Source of the DNA: Neorhizobium sp. UBA7851
Lineage (GTDB): Bacteria > Pseudomonadota > Alphaproteobacteria > Rhizobiales > Rhizobiaceae
Assembly (NCBI GenBank): GCA_002500765.1
Contig: DLSX01000236.1
Coordinates: forward strand, 1-23,390
Length of the DNA stretch: 23,390 nucleotides
Direction: 5' to 3'
Shown: positions 9,537 through 17,130 of the stretch, piece by piece
Layout: each line of letters starts with the position of its first letter
How positions within the stretch are numbered: position 1 is the stretch's first letter
The notes under the pieces: generated by a model
The model's input: only the letters and a program-made list of their open reading frames with translations
Database searches by the model: none
What the model was told of the DNA's origin: nothing
Made by a program: the position numbers and the translations under genes

Positions 9537-9568
9537 CCAGAACCGATCTGAATTCAGATCGGTTTTGG
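9537..9568 (+). terminator. Large palindrome between DUF6867 gene and braC (possible partial terminator or mRNA-stabilising hairpin)
   Basis: A perfect 24-base palindrome at 9541-9564 (arms AACCGATCTG/CAGATCGGTT around central AATT) begins 6 bases after the stop of the small membrane protein gene. Extending outward, CCA at 9537-9539 pairs with TGG at 9566-9568 after one G-U step, giving a stem of about 14 pairs. The right arm runs into TTTT but no longer U tract follows. Such a hairpin could reduce read-through, mark the 5' border of a separately processed braC mRNA, or, as DNA, bind a dimeric protein. The sequence does not decide between these. Confidence 0.55.
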
Positions 9569-9676
9569 CAAACATAAAAATACACCAAAAGGTGGAACAG
9601 CTTCCGGGGCAGTAATGGTGGGTATTGCGCCGGATCCCAAAAAACCTCTCACCTCATAATAACTGGGAGTTATTCT

Positions 9677-10798
9677 ATGAAGAAGTCTCTTCTTTCCGCG
9701 GTTGCGCTGACGGCCATGGTTGCCTTCAGCGGCAACGCATGGGCTGACATCACCATTGCCGTCGGCGGTCCGTTGACCGGCCCGAACGCCGCATTCGGTG
9801 CGCAGCTGCAGAAGGGTGCCGAGCAGGCGATTGCCGACATCAATGCCGCCGGTGGCGTCAACGGCGAAAAGCTGGTGATTGCGCTCGGCGACGACGTTTC
9901 CGACGCCAAGCAGGGTGTTTCCGTCGCCAACAAGTTCGTGGCCGACGGCGTAAAATACGTGGTCGGCCACTTCAACTCGGGTGTCTCTATCCCGGCGTCG
10001 GAAGTGTACGCCGAAAACGGCATTCTCGAAGTGACGCCGGCTGCAACCAACCCGGTCTTCACCGAGCGCGGCCTGTGGAACACGTTCCGTACCTGCGGCC
10101 GTGACGACCAGCAGGGCGGGGTTGCCGGCAAGTATCTTGCCGACAAGTTCGCCGATGCGAAGATCGCCATCATCGACGACAAGACGCCTTACGGTCAGGG
10201 CCTCGCGAACGAGACCCAGAAGGCCTATAACGCAGCCGGCAAGAAGGAAGTCGTGCGCGAAGGCGTCAACACCGGCGACAAGGACTTTTCCGCCCTCATC
10301 GCCAAGATGAAGGAAGCCGGCGTCTCGATCATCTACTGGGGCGGTCTTCACACCGAAGCCGGCCTGATCATCCGTCAGGCAAAGGACCAGGGTCTCAAGG
10401 CAACGCTCGTGTCTGGTGACGGTATCGTCTCCAACGAACTTGCCTCGATCGCAGGTGATGCCGTCGAAGGCACGCTCAACACCTTCGGCCCGGACCCGAC
10501 GCTGCGCCCGGAAAACAAGGAACTGGTCGAAAAGTTCAAGGCTGCCGGCTTCAATCCGGAGGCCTACACGCTCTACTCCTACGCTGCCGTTCAGCTTATC
10601 GCTGAGGCGATCAAGGCCGCCGGTAGCGCAGAAGATGCGGAAGCCGTTGCGGCGAAGCTGAAGGAAGGCACGTTCAACACCGTTCTGGGCGAAATCGCCT
10701 TCGACGAAAAGGGTGACCCGAAGCTTCCGGGCTATGTCATGTACGAATGGAAAAAGGGCCCGGACGGCAAGTACAGCTACTTCCAGCAGGGCAGCTAA
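9677..10798 (+). CDS. braC: Branched-chain/broad-range amino acid ABC transporter substrate-binding protein BraC
   Basis: This 373-residue protein starts with a clear Sec signal peptide (MKKSLLSAVALTAMVAFSG, cleavage likely after AWA at about 23). It continues as a type I periplasmic binding protein of the LivJ/LivK family: ITIAVGGPLTGPNAAFGAQL, the ligand-contacting region GHFNSGVSIPASEVYAENGI and DKTPYGQGLANETQKAY. Length and sequence agree closely with rhizobial BraC as I remember it. That protein feeds the Bra importer, which in Rhizobium leguminosarum takes up leucine-type and many other amino acids including GABA. A GGGAG ribosome-binding site lies 7 bases before the ATG. The position after the permease and ATPase genes follows the rhizobial order. 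The gap of 142 bases upstream may hold its own promoter, which would explain higher binding-protein supply. Confidence 0.95.
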   Translation: MKKSLLSAVALTAMVAFSGNAWADITIAVGGPLTGPNAAFGAQLQKGAEQAIADINAAGGVNGEKLVIALGDDVSDAKQGVSVANKFVADGVKYVVGHFNSGVSIPASEVYAENGILEVTPAATNPVFTERGLWNTFRTCGRDDQQGGVAGKYLADKFADAKIAIIDDKTPYGQGLANETQKAYNAAGKKEVVREGVNTGDKDFSALIAKMKEAGVSIIYWGGLHTEAGLIIRQAKDQGLKATLVSGDGIVSNELASIAGDAVEGTLNTFGPDPTLRPENKELVEKFKAAGFNPEAYTLYSYAAVQLIAEAIKAAGSAEDAEAVAAKLKEGTFNTVLGEIAFDEKGDPKLPGYVMYEWKKGPDGKYSYFQQGS

Positions 10799-10826
10799 GC
10801 TGTCGGCCGGAACTAGATCTCACTGG

Positions 10827-10852
10827 AAAAGCCCGGCTTCGGCCGGGCTTTT
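10827..10852 (+). terminator. Intrinsic terminator of the bra operon
   Basis: An 11-bp perfect stem (AAAAGCCCGGC, 10827-10837, with GCCGGGCTTTT, 10842-10852) closes a TTCG tetraloop, starting 28 bases after the braC stop. The stem carries an A tract on the left and a T tract on the right, so it could act in both directions, but only the + strand gene ends here. This is the strongest rho-independent terminator in the window. Confidence 0.92.
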
Positions 10853-10901
10853 CTCGTTCTCATGGGTGCTAAACAACCATTGTGGTCGACCTGAACTTCG
10901 G

Positions 10902-10947
10902 CTGTAATTGTTTACGGGTCAGAAACTGTAATTTACGGAATTATAAT
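10902..10947 (+). promoter_or_regulatory. Probable promoter of the PAS gene with tandem repeats
   Basis: A consensus -10 box TATAAT lies at 10942-10947, 44 bases before the chosen start of the PAS gene. No good -35 box sits at the right distance. Instead there are two direct repeats, CTGTAATT (10902-10909 and 10926-10933), each followed by TTTACGG (10911-10917 and 10932-10938). The second copy covers the spacer and where a -35 would be. This arrangement suggests an activator-dependent or tightly repressed promoter; the regulator is unknown. Confidence 0.5.
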
Positions 10948-10991
10948 GTTCTAAAATAAGTGATCTGAGAATGTTTCAGAAAAGGATTCGC

Positions 10992-11492
10992 ATGTTCCCG
11001 CTGAATACTGAACTCAGTGCTGCTTTCCTGTCTTGCGGAATGGCTTTTTTCAGCTGGGATCTGGCTGAAGACCGGTTTTATGGTGATGTTGCGCTGGCGG
11101 AACTCTTCGATATCGAAGCGAGCGTCATGGCATCGGGCCTGCCTATTCTTGCCTTGATGGACCGTATCTCGATCGACGACCGTCCGAGGGTTGCCGCCTC
11201 GATCCATCGGGCGATTACCAGCGGGCTGGTCTATCAGGAGCAATACCGCATCGACAACGCCAGGCGCGGTGCGGTGGATGTCCTGTCCGTCGGGCGCTGC
11301 CTCAAGGATGAGGCGGGCATCCCCTTCATCTATAACGGTACGATCATGGAGGTTTCGACCGGTGCCGCATCGCCTGTCGCAGATCCGCTTACCGGCTATT
11401 GCAAGTCGGCGCTCGAGATCGCGCAGACGCGTGGCAATGAGCTTGCGGCGCGTTATCTTTCGTCAGCGCTCAAGGTCATCGGGGCGACCTGA
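10992..11492 (+). CDS. PAS-domain protein without output domain
   Basis: This gene encodes 166 residues from ATG 10992, which has AAAGGA 5 bases upstream; an in-frame ATG at 10971 lacks a good ribosome-binding site. Residues from about 15 to 120 fit a PAS_3-like sensor fold: GMAFFSWDLAEDRFYGDVAL, LMDRISIDDRPRVAASIHRA and a YQEQYRI...VLSVGRCLKDEAGIPFIYNG core. The C-terminal 40 residues (CKSALEIAQTRGNELAARYL) are helical with no known output domain. It may work by binding a partner such as a kinase. It converges with the LuxR regulator/kinase pair, an arrangement that invites a functional link but does not prove one. Ligand unknown. Confidence 0.7.
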   Translation: MFPLNTELSAAFLSCGMAFFSWDLAEDRFYGDVALAELFDIEASVMASGLPILALMDRISIDDRPRVAASIHRAITSGLVYQEQYRIDNARRGAVDVLSVGRCLKDEAGIPFIYNGTIMEVSTGAASPVADPLTGYCKSALEIAQTRGNELAARYLSSALKVIGAT

Positions 11493-11824
11493 ACGGAAAG
11501 AGGCAGTGGCCGGAGGCTCGATAGCCTGTCGATGACGGCAGAGATTCTGGCCTCCCTCTCGGAAGATGACAGGCGCGGCCGGTCACCGCCGCGTTTCAAG
11601 GTCTGAACGAGGCTGAGGAGGGAGGCAAGCGAGGAATTCGTGTCGGATGTCATCAAGGCGGCCTTGTTGGGTGCCGTGATTCTCTACCTGTTTCGTTGCG
11701 GCGCAACAACGAATGCCAGATTGTACTTTTGATATATATTATATTCTAATAGGCGAATGTAACTCTTGCGCACATTTTTGGAGTGGCTCGCGCCAGTGGC
11801 GAAAGTTGGTGCTGATTGCCGTTT
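11493..11824. other. Convergent intergenic region (332 bases) with no recognised gene
   Basis: This gap separates the 3' ends of the PAS gene (+) and the response regulator gene (-). I see no clear intrinsic terminator, only a short GTTGC/GCAAC inverted repeat at 11695-11707 without a U tract. A very AT-rich block (about 11727-11760) stands out against the GC-rich surroundings. A GTG-initiated 30-codon frame at 11640-11732 with GAGG five bases upstream would encode a peptide with one hydrophobic stretch (VIKAALLGAVILYLF); support is weak. The region from 11493 to about 11610 stays open in the PAS frame after its stop, but the translation resembles nothing I know. Confidence 0.4.
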
Positions 11825-12751
11825 TCAGGTGCCTTCGTGCAGCACACGAGCGGCTCGCACGGCTGCGGAAGCGCGGTTCTCGACGCCCAGCTTGACGTAG
11901 ATCTGCTCCAGGTGCTTGTTGACCGTGCGGGCAGACAGGCCGAGAATTTCGCCGATATCGCGGTTCGACTTGCCCTTGGCGATCCATAAAAGCACGTCGG
12001 ATTCCCGCGCGGTCAGTGGAAAATGCTGGCGCAGGACTTCCACATCGGGGCGGCGATTGTTGGCGGTCAGGCGGAACAGGAATTCGTCAGCGCTGAGGCC
12101 GCCGAGATAGGAAAGCTGCAATCCCTTTTGTTCCGCCTCATCGAGGAAAAACGCGGCATCGCGTGAAAAGCCGGGACGGTCGCGCCCGGTCATCCATGTC
12201 GCGATCCTCGCGGCGACCAGTTCCAGCCCGTCATCGCGGTTGGTGGCCGCATTGATCAGCCGGGTCGCCTGCGGTGTCGACCACTGGATGCTGCCATCGG
12301 CTCTCGCGGCAAGCAGGTGACGACCGGCGGCGTCGAGCGCGACACGGGCGCTTTGAGCTGAACGGGCATTGGCGAGATGCACACGGATCCGGGCTCTGAG
12401 TTCATCGATATTGATCGGTTTCGTCAGATAATCAACGCCTCCGGATCCGAGCGCATGGACGACATGTTCCGTCTCGGTCAGGCCCGTCATGAAAATCACC
12501 GGCACCTGGGCGACGCCGGCATTGGTCTTCAGCCGTCGGCATGTCTCGAACCCGTCCATTGCGGGCATGACGGCATCGAGAAGGATGAGGTCGGGCGTGA
12601 TCTTGTCGATGATGTTGAGCGCCGACTGGCCGGATGTGGCGATCAAGACGGAAAAGCCGGATTGTTCGAGCGCCTCGGTAAGGAAGCCCAACGCATCGGG
12701 ACTGTCATCGACGAGGAGGATGATGTCGCGGGGCGTCGTGCCGTCAGCCAT
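11825..12751 (-). CDS. LuxR-family response regulator (REC + HTH), partner of the permease-kinase
   Basis: This gene encodes 308 residues. Residues 10-125 form a receiver domain with acidic pair Asp15-Asp16, phospho-acceptor Asp59 in DLILLDAVMPAMDG, Thr89 and Lys111 (TKP). A middle segment of about 100 residues (AAGRHLLAARADGSIQWSTP) resembles a degenerate PAS-like linker. A C-terminal LuxR/GerE helix-turn-helix occupies 243-303 (FPLTARESDVLLWIAKGKSN, RTVNKHLEQIYVKLGV). It should bind DNA after phosphorylation. The ATG at 12751 lies inside the end of the kinase gene (8-base overlap ATGGCTGA) and has AAGGAGGA upstream, so the two are translationally coupled and almost certainly cognate. An in-frame start 21 bases earlier is less likely. 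Targets unknown; the nearby urea transporter is a candidate. Confidence 0.92.
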   Translation of the reverse strand: MADGTTPRDIILLVDDSPDALGFLTEALEQSGFSVLIATSGQSALNIIDKITPDLILLDAVMPAMDGFETCRRLKTNAGVAQVPVIFMTGLTETEHVVHALGSGGVDYLTKPINIDELRARIRVHLANARSAQSARVALDAAGRHLLAARADGSIQWSTPQATRLINAATNRDDGLELVAARIATWMTGRDRPGFSRDAAFFLDEAEQKGLQLSYLGGLSADEFLFRLTANNRRPDVEVLRQHFPLTARESDVLLWIAKGKSNRDIGEILGLSARTVNKHLEQIYVKLGVENRASAAVRAARVLHEGT

Positions 12752-15700
12752 CGCTCGTCTCCTCCTTCTCAAGACGCTCCAGGAATTTCATGTAACCGGC
12801 CATGTCGAAGGTCTTCAGGTAAAGACCGAGTTCGTCGGCAAACGGGCGGTGGGTCTCGTTTGCGGCAAGGTCGGCAAGCTTGGCCTCTATCCCGCGCACG
12901 TAACCAATCTCTCCTAGCCGCAACAAGTCCTGAACATGGTTCGTCCCCGGACTTCTGAGCGGGTTTTTCGCCGCAGTGACGGGAAGCGGCGGTTTCTCGT
13001 CATCATAGATCCAGGTCAGCGCCAGATGCGAAGCCAGCTTGTCGGCAAGGCGGCGCAGGTTGACCGGTTTCGATAGCGTATCGTCATGACCTTCGCCGGC
13101 GGTATCCGTCGTCGCGCCGTCGCCGATATTGGCCGAGAGCATGATCACCGGCGCCATCTGCCCTTCCTCGCGCAGACGGTGGACAAGCTGCCAGCCGTTC
13201 ATTCCGGGCATCGAGATATCGACGAGGAACAGGTCGGGTTTCACGCCTTCGATCAGCGTCAGGCATTCCGGCCCGCCGGATGCGGTCAGCACGACGAAGT
13301 CCATGGGGGTCAGTACTTCCCGCATGAGATCGCGGTGATCCTGGTTGTCGTCGACGATAACGATGCTGCGCCGCGGGCCGCCATAGGAGACGATCCTGCG
13401 CTCCGGCGCGGGCGCGGTGTTCGGGCGCTCGACGGCCGACAGCATCAGCCTGACACGGAAGGTCGAGCCTTCGTCCTTGACGCTCGATACCGCAATTTCG
13501 CCACCGAGCGTGTTGGTGAGCAGTTGGGTGATGGTAAGGCCGAGACCGAGGCCGGGCATCGGCCGCACACTTTCCGCTTCGCCGCGCTGAAAAGGTTCGT
13601 AGATGCGTCCAAGGTCCTTTTCGGCAATGCCTCTGCCGGTGTCGGAAATGGTGAAGGTCGCGACCTGGCTGCGATAGGCGATCTCGAAGCGCACCTTGCC
13701 CTCGTCGGTGAACTTGATCGCATTGGAGAGCAGGTTGACGAGGATCTGGCGCAGCCGCTTTTCGTCGGTGCGCACATATCGCGGCAGGGCATTGGCGCGG
13801 ACATGCTCGAATTGCAGGCCCTTGGCCTGTGCCTGCAGGGAAAACATCTCGACGATCTGGTCGAGAAAATCCTGGATGTTGATCTCGTTGGAATAGACCT
13901 GCAGGCGTCCGGCTTCGATCTTGGAAATATCGAGCAGCCCGTCGATCAGGCCCGACAGATGGTCGGCCGAGCGCTTGATCACCTTGATCGCCGACTGCCG
14001 CGGGGGAGGGATGGTCTCGTCCCGTTCGAGGATCTGCGCATAGCCGAGAACGGCATTCAGCGGCGTGCGCAGTTCATGCGACAGGCCCACGACATAACGG
14101 CTCTTGGCGCGGTTGGCGGCCTCGGCATTTTCCTTGGCATTCTGCAGCGCGGCGTCGGTCTTCTTGTGGGCGGCAATCTCCTTCAGCAGCAGCGTGTTCT
14201 GGCGCGAGGATTCCTCCTCGGCCACGACGCGGCTGTCGTGGGCCAGAACATAGAACCAGGAGACGATGCCGGCGATGATGGCGAAGACGAAAAAGACGAT
14301 GGAGATCGTGCCGTAGATGATCTCGGCATTGGCCGGTGCCGCTTCACCCGCCTGATAGCCGACCATGGCAAGGATCGTGCCGATCAACGAGATGGAGACG
14401 ACGGCTGTCGTCGCATAACGCCCGAGCCGGGTCGTCAGCCTGGCGATGACATGTTCGGAGAGGAACGTACGGGCCACGGTGCCGACCTGCGTGTCGAGAC
14501 GCGCATGCGGCTTGCACATGTCGTGGCATCGGCTGTCCAGCGAACAGCAGAGCGAACAGATCGGCGCTGCATAGGCAGGGCACCAGGCCATGTCCTCATG
14601 TTCGAACGGGTGTTCGCAAACGGAGCAGGTGATCGAACCGAGCTTCGTCCAGCTCTTTCGGGGTTTGCGGGCGAGGTAATATTTGCCGCGCGTGGCGAAT
14701 GCGATTGCCGGCGAAATCAGGAAGGCGGTCAGCGTCACATAGGTCGCGAGCGACACCATCAGTTCGCCGAACAGGCCGAAATGGGCGGCAAGTGCGATCG
14801 TCGTTGCGCCGAACATGGCGCCGAGGCCGACCGGATTGATGTCATAGAGATGGGCGCGCTTGAACTCGATGCCCGGTGGCGACAGGCCGAGTTTCTTGTT
14901 GATGAAGAGATCGGCTGAAATGGTGCAGAGCCAGCTCATCGCGACGATGGAGAAAATGCCGAGCGTCTCTTCCAGCAGCCGGTAGATGCCGAGTTCCATC
15001 AAGAGAAGCGCGATCGCCACGTTGAAAACCAGCCAGACGACCCGGCCGGGATGACTGTGGGTCAGGCGCGAGAAGAAGTTCGACCATGCAAGCGATCCCG
15101 CATAGGCGTTCATCACGTTGATCTTCAGCTGCGAGACAACGACGAAGGCGGCCATCAGCAGGAGGGCGGCGGTCTGGTTGGGGATCATGTAGCCGAAGGC
15201 GGCGAAATACATATGCGCCGGGTCGGCGGCATCGTCGATCGGCACGCCGGTGGAGAGCGTCAGCACGGCCAGGAACGAACCCGCCAGCAGTTTCGGCACG
15301 CCGACCACGACCCAGCCCGGACCGGCAAGGAAGACGGCGAGCTTGTGACGCCATTTACGCATTCCTTCCGGCGGCAGGAAGCGGAGAAAGTCCACCTGCT
15401 CGCCGATCTGCGGCATCAGCGCCAGGATGACGGCGGAGGCCGCGCCGAATTCGACGAGATCGAAGGGGGCGGCGCCACCCACTTCCGCGTTCGAATGGCC
15501 GACGCCGGCAAAGGCCCGCCAGAGATCGAATTTCTCCCAGTCGAGGAAGGCGATGAAGATGAAGGGCAGGATGTTGAGAACGATCCAGAAGGGCTGGGTC
15601 AGCAACTGGAAACGCGAGATCAACTGCACGCCGTAGATGACCAGCGGGATCACCACCACTGCGCTGATGATGTAGCCGATCCAGAGCGGTATGCCGAAGG

Positions 15701-16130
15701 CGAGCTGAAGCGCGCCCGTCATGATCGAGGCCTCGATGGCAAAGAGCATGAAGGTGAAGCTGGCATAGATCAGCGAGGTGATGGTCGAGCCGATATAACC
15801 GAAGGACGCGCCGCGCGTCAGAAGATCGATATCGACGCCATGGCGGATCGCATACCGGCTGATCGGCAGGCCGACGAGCAGCATGACGATGGCCGCCGCA
15901 AGGATGGCGAAAAAGGCGTTGGTTGTGCCGTAGGAAAGCGTGATCGCGCCGCCGATCGCTTCCAGCGCCAGGAAGGAAATCGCGCCGATAGCCGTGTGCG
16001 AGATACGGCTCGACGAAAATCTGCGTGCGCTTTTGGCGGTAAAGCGCAGCGCATAGTCTTCCAATGTCTGGTTCGCGACCCAGCGATTATAATCTCGCCG
16101 GATCGGAATGATCCGCTGCCGTGCCGTCAT
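12744..16130 (-). CDS. NCS1 permease-fused hybrid sensor histidine kinase
   Basis: This 1128-residue protein is a fusion. Residues 43-480 form about 12 membrane helices with the NCS1 (cytosine/purine/hydantoin permease) signature YAIRHGVDIDLLTRGASFGY near 93-112. Residues 502-539 hold eight cysteines including two CxxC pairs, a likely metal-binding knuckle. Two further helices lie at about 573-592 and 606-630, then a coiled-coil linker. HisKA carries SHELRTP with His685; HATPase has N803 (NLLSNAIKF), DTGRGI 830-835 and GLGLGL 860-865. A receiver domain (921-1035) has Asp927-Asp928, Asp971 and Lys1021, and a helical tail ends the protein. No HPt domain is visible here or nearby. It probably autophosphorylates in response to a nitrogenous solute bound or transported by the permease part and signals to the coupled LuxR regulator. 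Analogous transporter-kinase fusions with a different permease family (SLC5) are CbrA and CrbS. Ligand and transport activity are unknown. Confidence 0.9.
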   Translation of the reverse strand: MTARQRIIPIRRDYNRWVANQTLEDYALRFTAKSARRFSSSRISHTAIGAISFLALEAIGGAITLSYGTTNAFFAILAAAIVMLLVGLPISRYAIRHGVDIDLLTRGASFGYIGSTITSLIYASFTFMLFAIEASIMTGALQLAFGIPLWIGYIISAVVVIPLVIYGVQLISRFQLLTQPFWIVLNILPFIFIAFLDWEKFDLWRAFAGVGHSNAEVGGAAPFDLVEFGAASAVILALMPQIGEQVDFLRFLPPEGMRKWRHKLAVFLAGPGWVVVGVPKLLAGSFLAVLTLSTGVPIDDAADPAHMYFAAFGYMIPNQTAALLLMAAFVVVSQLKINVMNAYAGSLAWSNFFSRLTHSHPGRVVWLVFNVAIALLLMELGIYRLLEETLGIFSIVAMSWLCTISADLFINKKLGLSPPGIEFKRAHLYDINPVGLGAMFGATTIALAAHFGLFGELMVSLATYVTLTAFLISPAIAFATRGKYYLARKPRKSWTKLGSITCSVCEHPFEHEDMAWCPAYAAPICSLCCSLDSRCHDMCKPHARLDTQVGTVARTFLSEHVIARLTTRLGRYATTAVVSISLIGTILAMVGYQAGEAAPANAEIIYGTISIVFFVFAIIAGIVSWFYVLAHDSRVVAEEESSRQNTLLLKEIAAHKKTDAALQNAKENAEAANRAKSRYVVGLSHELRTPLNAVLGYAQILERDETIPPPRQSAIKVIKRSADHLSGLIDGLLDISKIEAGRLQVYSNEINIQDFLDQIVEMFSLQAQAKGLQFEHVRANALPRYVRTDEKRLRQILVNLLSNAIKFTDEGKVRFEIAYRSQVATFTISDTGRGIAEKDLGRIYEPFQRGEAESVRPMPGLGLGLTITQLLTNTLGGEIAVSSVKDEGSTFRVRLMLSAVERPNTAPAPERRIVSYGGPRRSIVIVDDNQDHRDLMREVLTPMDFVVLTASGGPECLTLIEGVKPDLFLVDISMPGMNGWQLVHRLREEGQMAPVIMLSANIGDGATTDTAGEGHDDTLSKPVNLRRLADKLASHLALTWIYDDEKPPLPVTAAKNPLRSPGTNHVQDLLRLGEIGYVRGIEAKLADLAANETHRPFADELGLYLKTFDMAGYMKFLERLEKEETSDG

Positions 16131-16216
16131 GCCCTATTTTTCATCCCTTGGGAGGAGTGACCGTCAATTGGGCAGTTTCGGTGTTGGCGCGGGGTTTTGC
16201 AACCGAATTAAGAGGC

Positions 16217-16561
16217 CTAGTGCGCGACACTTTTCGAAAAAAGATTGACGACCACGACACCGGCGATGATCAGGCCAAGGCCGATGATGGCGGCGAGATC
16301 CAGCGACTGGCGGAACAGGATGACGCCTATCGCCGAAATCAGCACGATGCCGAAACCGCTCCAGATCGCATAGGCTATGCCGACCGGCATTTCGCGCAGC
16401 GCGATCGACAGGCAATAGAAGGCCGCACCATAACACAACGCCATGCCGACCGTGGGCAGGAGGCGGGTGAATTGCTGGCTCTGCTGGAGAAGCGTCGTGC
16501 CGACGACTTCGAACGCAATCGCGATAAACAGTGAGCCGTAAGTGATGAGGGCGGGGTTCAC
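16217..16561 (-). CDS. Small multidrug resistance (SMR) efflux protein, EmrE-like
   Basis: This gene encodes 114 residues from a GTG start at 16561 that overlaps the stop of the upstream TetR gene by four bases (GTGA), with AAGGA 7 bases upstream. The resulting N-terminus (M-NPALITYGSLF) matches the family; an ATG at 16576 would add five atypical residues. Four helices are evident. Glu18 in AFEVVGTTLL corresponds to the proton/substrate-binding Glu14 of EmrE, and MPVGIAYAIWSGFGIVLIS is the EmrE family signature. These motifs place it in the Qac/EmrE branch rather than the guanidinium exporter (Gdx) branch. It exports cationic amphiphiles in exchange for protons as a dual-topology homodimer. 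It is co-transcribed with the TetR regulator. The kinase gene begins 86 bases downstream on the same strand. Confidence 0.92.
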   Translation of the reverse strand: MNPALITYGSLFIAIAFEVVGTTLLQQSQQFTRLLPTVGMALCYGAAFYCLSIALREMPVGIAYAIWSGFGIVLISAIGVILFRQSLDLAAIIGLGLIIAGVVVVNLFSKSVAH

Positions 16562-17124
16562 GTCATGTCCTTGCATGTCAGAGAGATGAGGTGGTCCGCC
16601 AGCGCTTCGCGCGTTGAAGCCTCGACACCTGAATATTCGAGAAAGCCGGCAAGCCAGAGGCCGTCGGCGGCATATCGGGCGACCCCGAGGTCAAGGCCGC
16701 CATCGGTATCGGCGTGGCGCTCAAGGCGCGCCGCATACCACTGCGACCACATGGTCTTCATTTCCGGATCGGTAAGGGAGGAAAGCGGCAGCGCATTCCA
16801 GTTTGCCGCGCCCTGGCTCTCCGCCGTCGCAAAGGCACGGATATAGGCGCGGGTGAACCGGCCATGCCGTTTCGGGTCATTGGCCAGCAACTCGTCGATC
16901 TCAGCATCCAGCTGTTCGAGGAGATCCTGGAAGACTGCCTGGACGAGCGCCTGCTTGCTGGGAAAGTGGTGCAGAAGCCCACCCTTGGTGACATGGGCGG
17001 CATCGGCCACGGCCTGCAGCGTCATGGCCGGCAGGCCCTGTTCGAGCGAGATCTGCGCTGCGCAATCCAGAAGGGCGCGGCGGACAATCTCGGGCTGTTT
17101 CTTTCGCTCATGGGATCCACTCAT
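16558..17124 (-). CDS. TetR/AcrR-family repressor of the SMR efflux gene
   Basis: This gene encodes 188 residues from ATG 17124. Residues 10-60 form the TetR helix-turn-helix (LDCAAQISLEQGLPAMTLQA, then VADAAHVTKGGLLHHFPSKQ). The rest is a helical ligand-binding domain, AcrR-like with a C-terminal TetR_C segment. It should repress its own operon and release DNA on binding an SMR substrate. The start is supported by a perfect operator-like dyad ending 7 bases upstream (17131-17150). No Shine-Dalgarno sequence is visible before this ATG, and the promoter position suggests a leaderless transcript. A TTG at 17160 would extend the frame through the operator and is unlikely. The stop overlaps the SMR start. 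Confidence 0.9.
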   Translation of the reverse strand: MSGSHERKKQPEIVRRALLDCAAQISLEQGLPAMTLQAVADAAHVTKGGLLHHFPSKQALVQAVFQDLLEQLDAEIDELLANDPKRHGRFTRAYIRAFATAESQGAANWNALPLSSLTDPEMKTMWSQWYAARLERHADTDGGLDLGVARYAADGLWLAGFLEYSGVEASTREALADHLISLTCKDMT

Positions 17125-17130
17125 AGCCAG

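Noticed and set aside
11453..11656. Minus-strand 67-codon ORF overlapping the PAS gene end
   Set aside because: No ribosome-binding site or family resemblance, and it overlaps the better-supported PAS gene.
13086..14918. Long plus-strand ORF (610 codons) opposite the kinase
   Set aside because: Antisense shadow of the HisKA/HATPase/REC region; composition is low-hydrophobic and charged, no domain seen.
15051..16160. Plus-strand ORF (369 codons) opposite the permease part of the kinase
   Set aside because: Antisense of hydrophobic helices gives a highly charged Asp/Arg/Gln-rich product, typical of a shadow frame.
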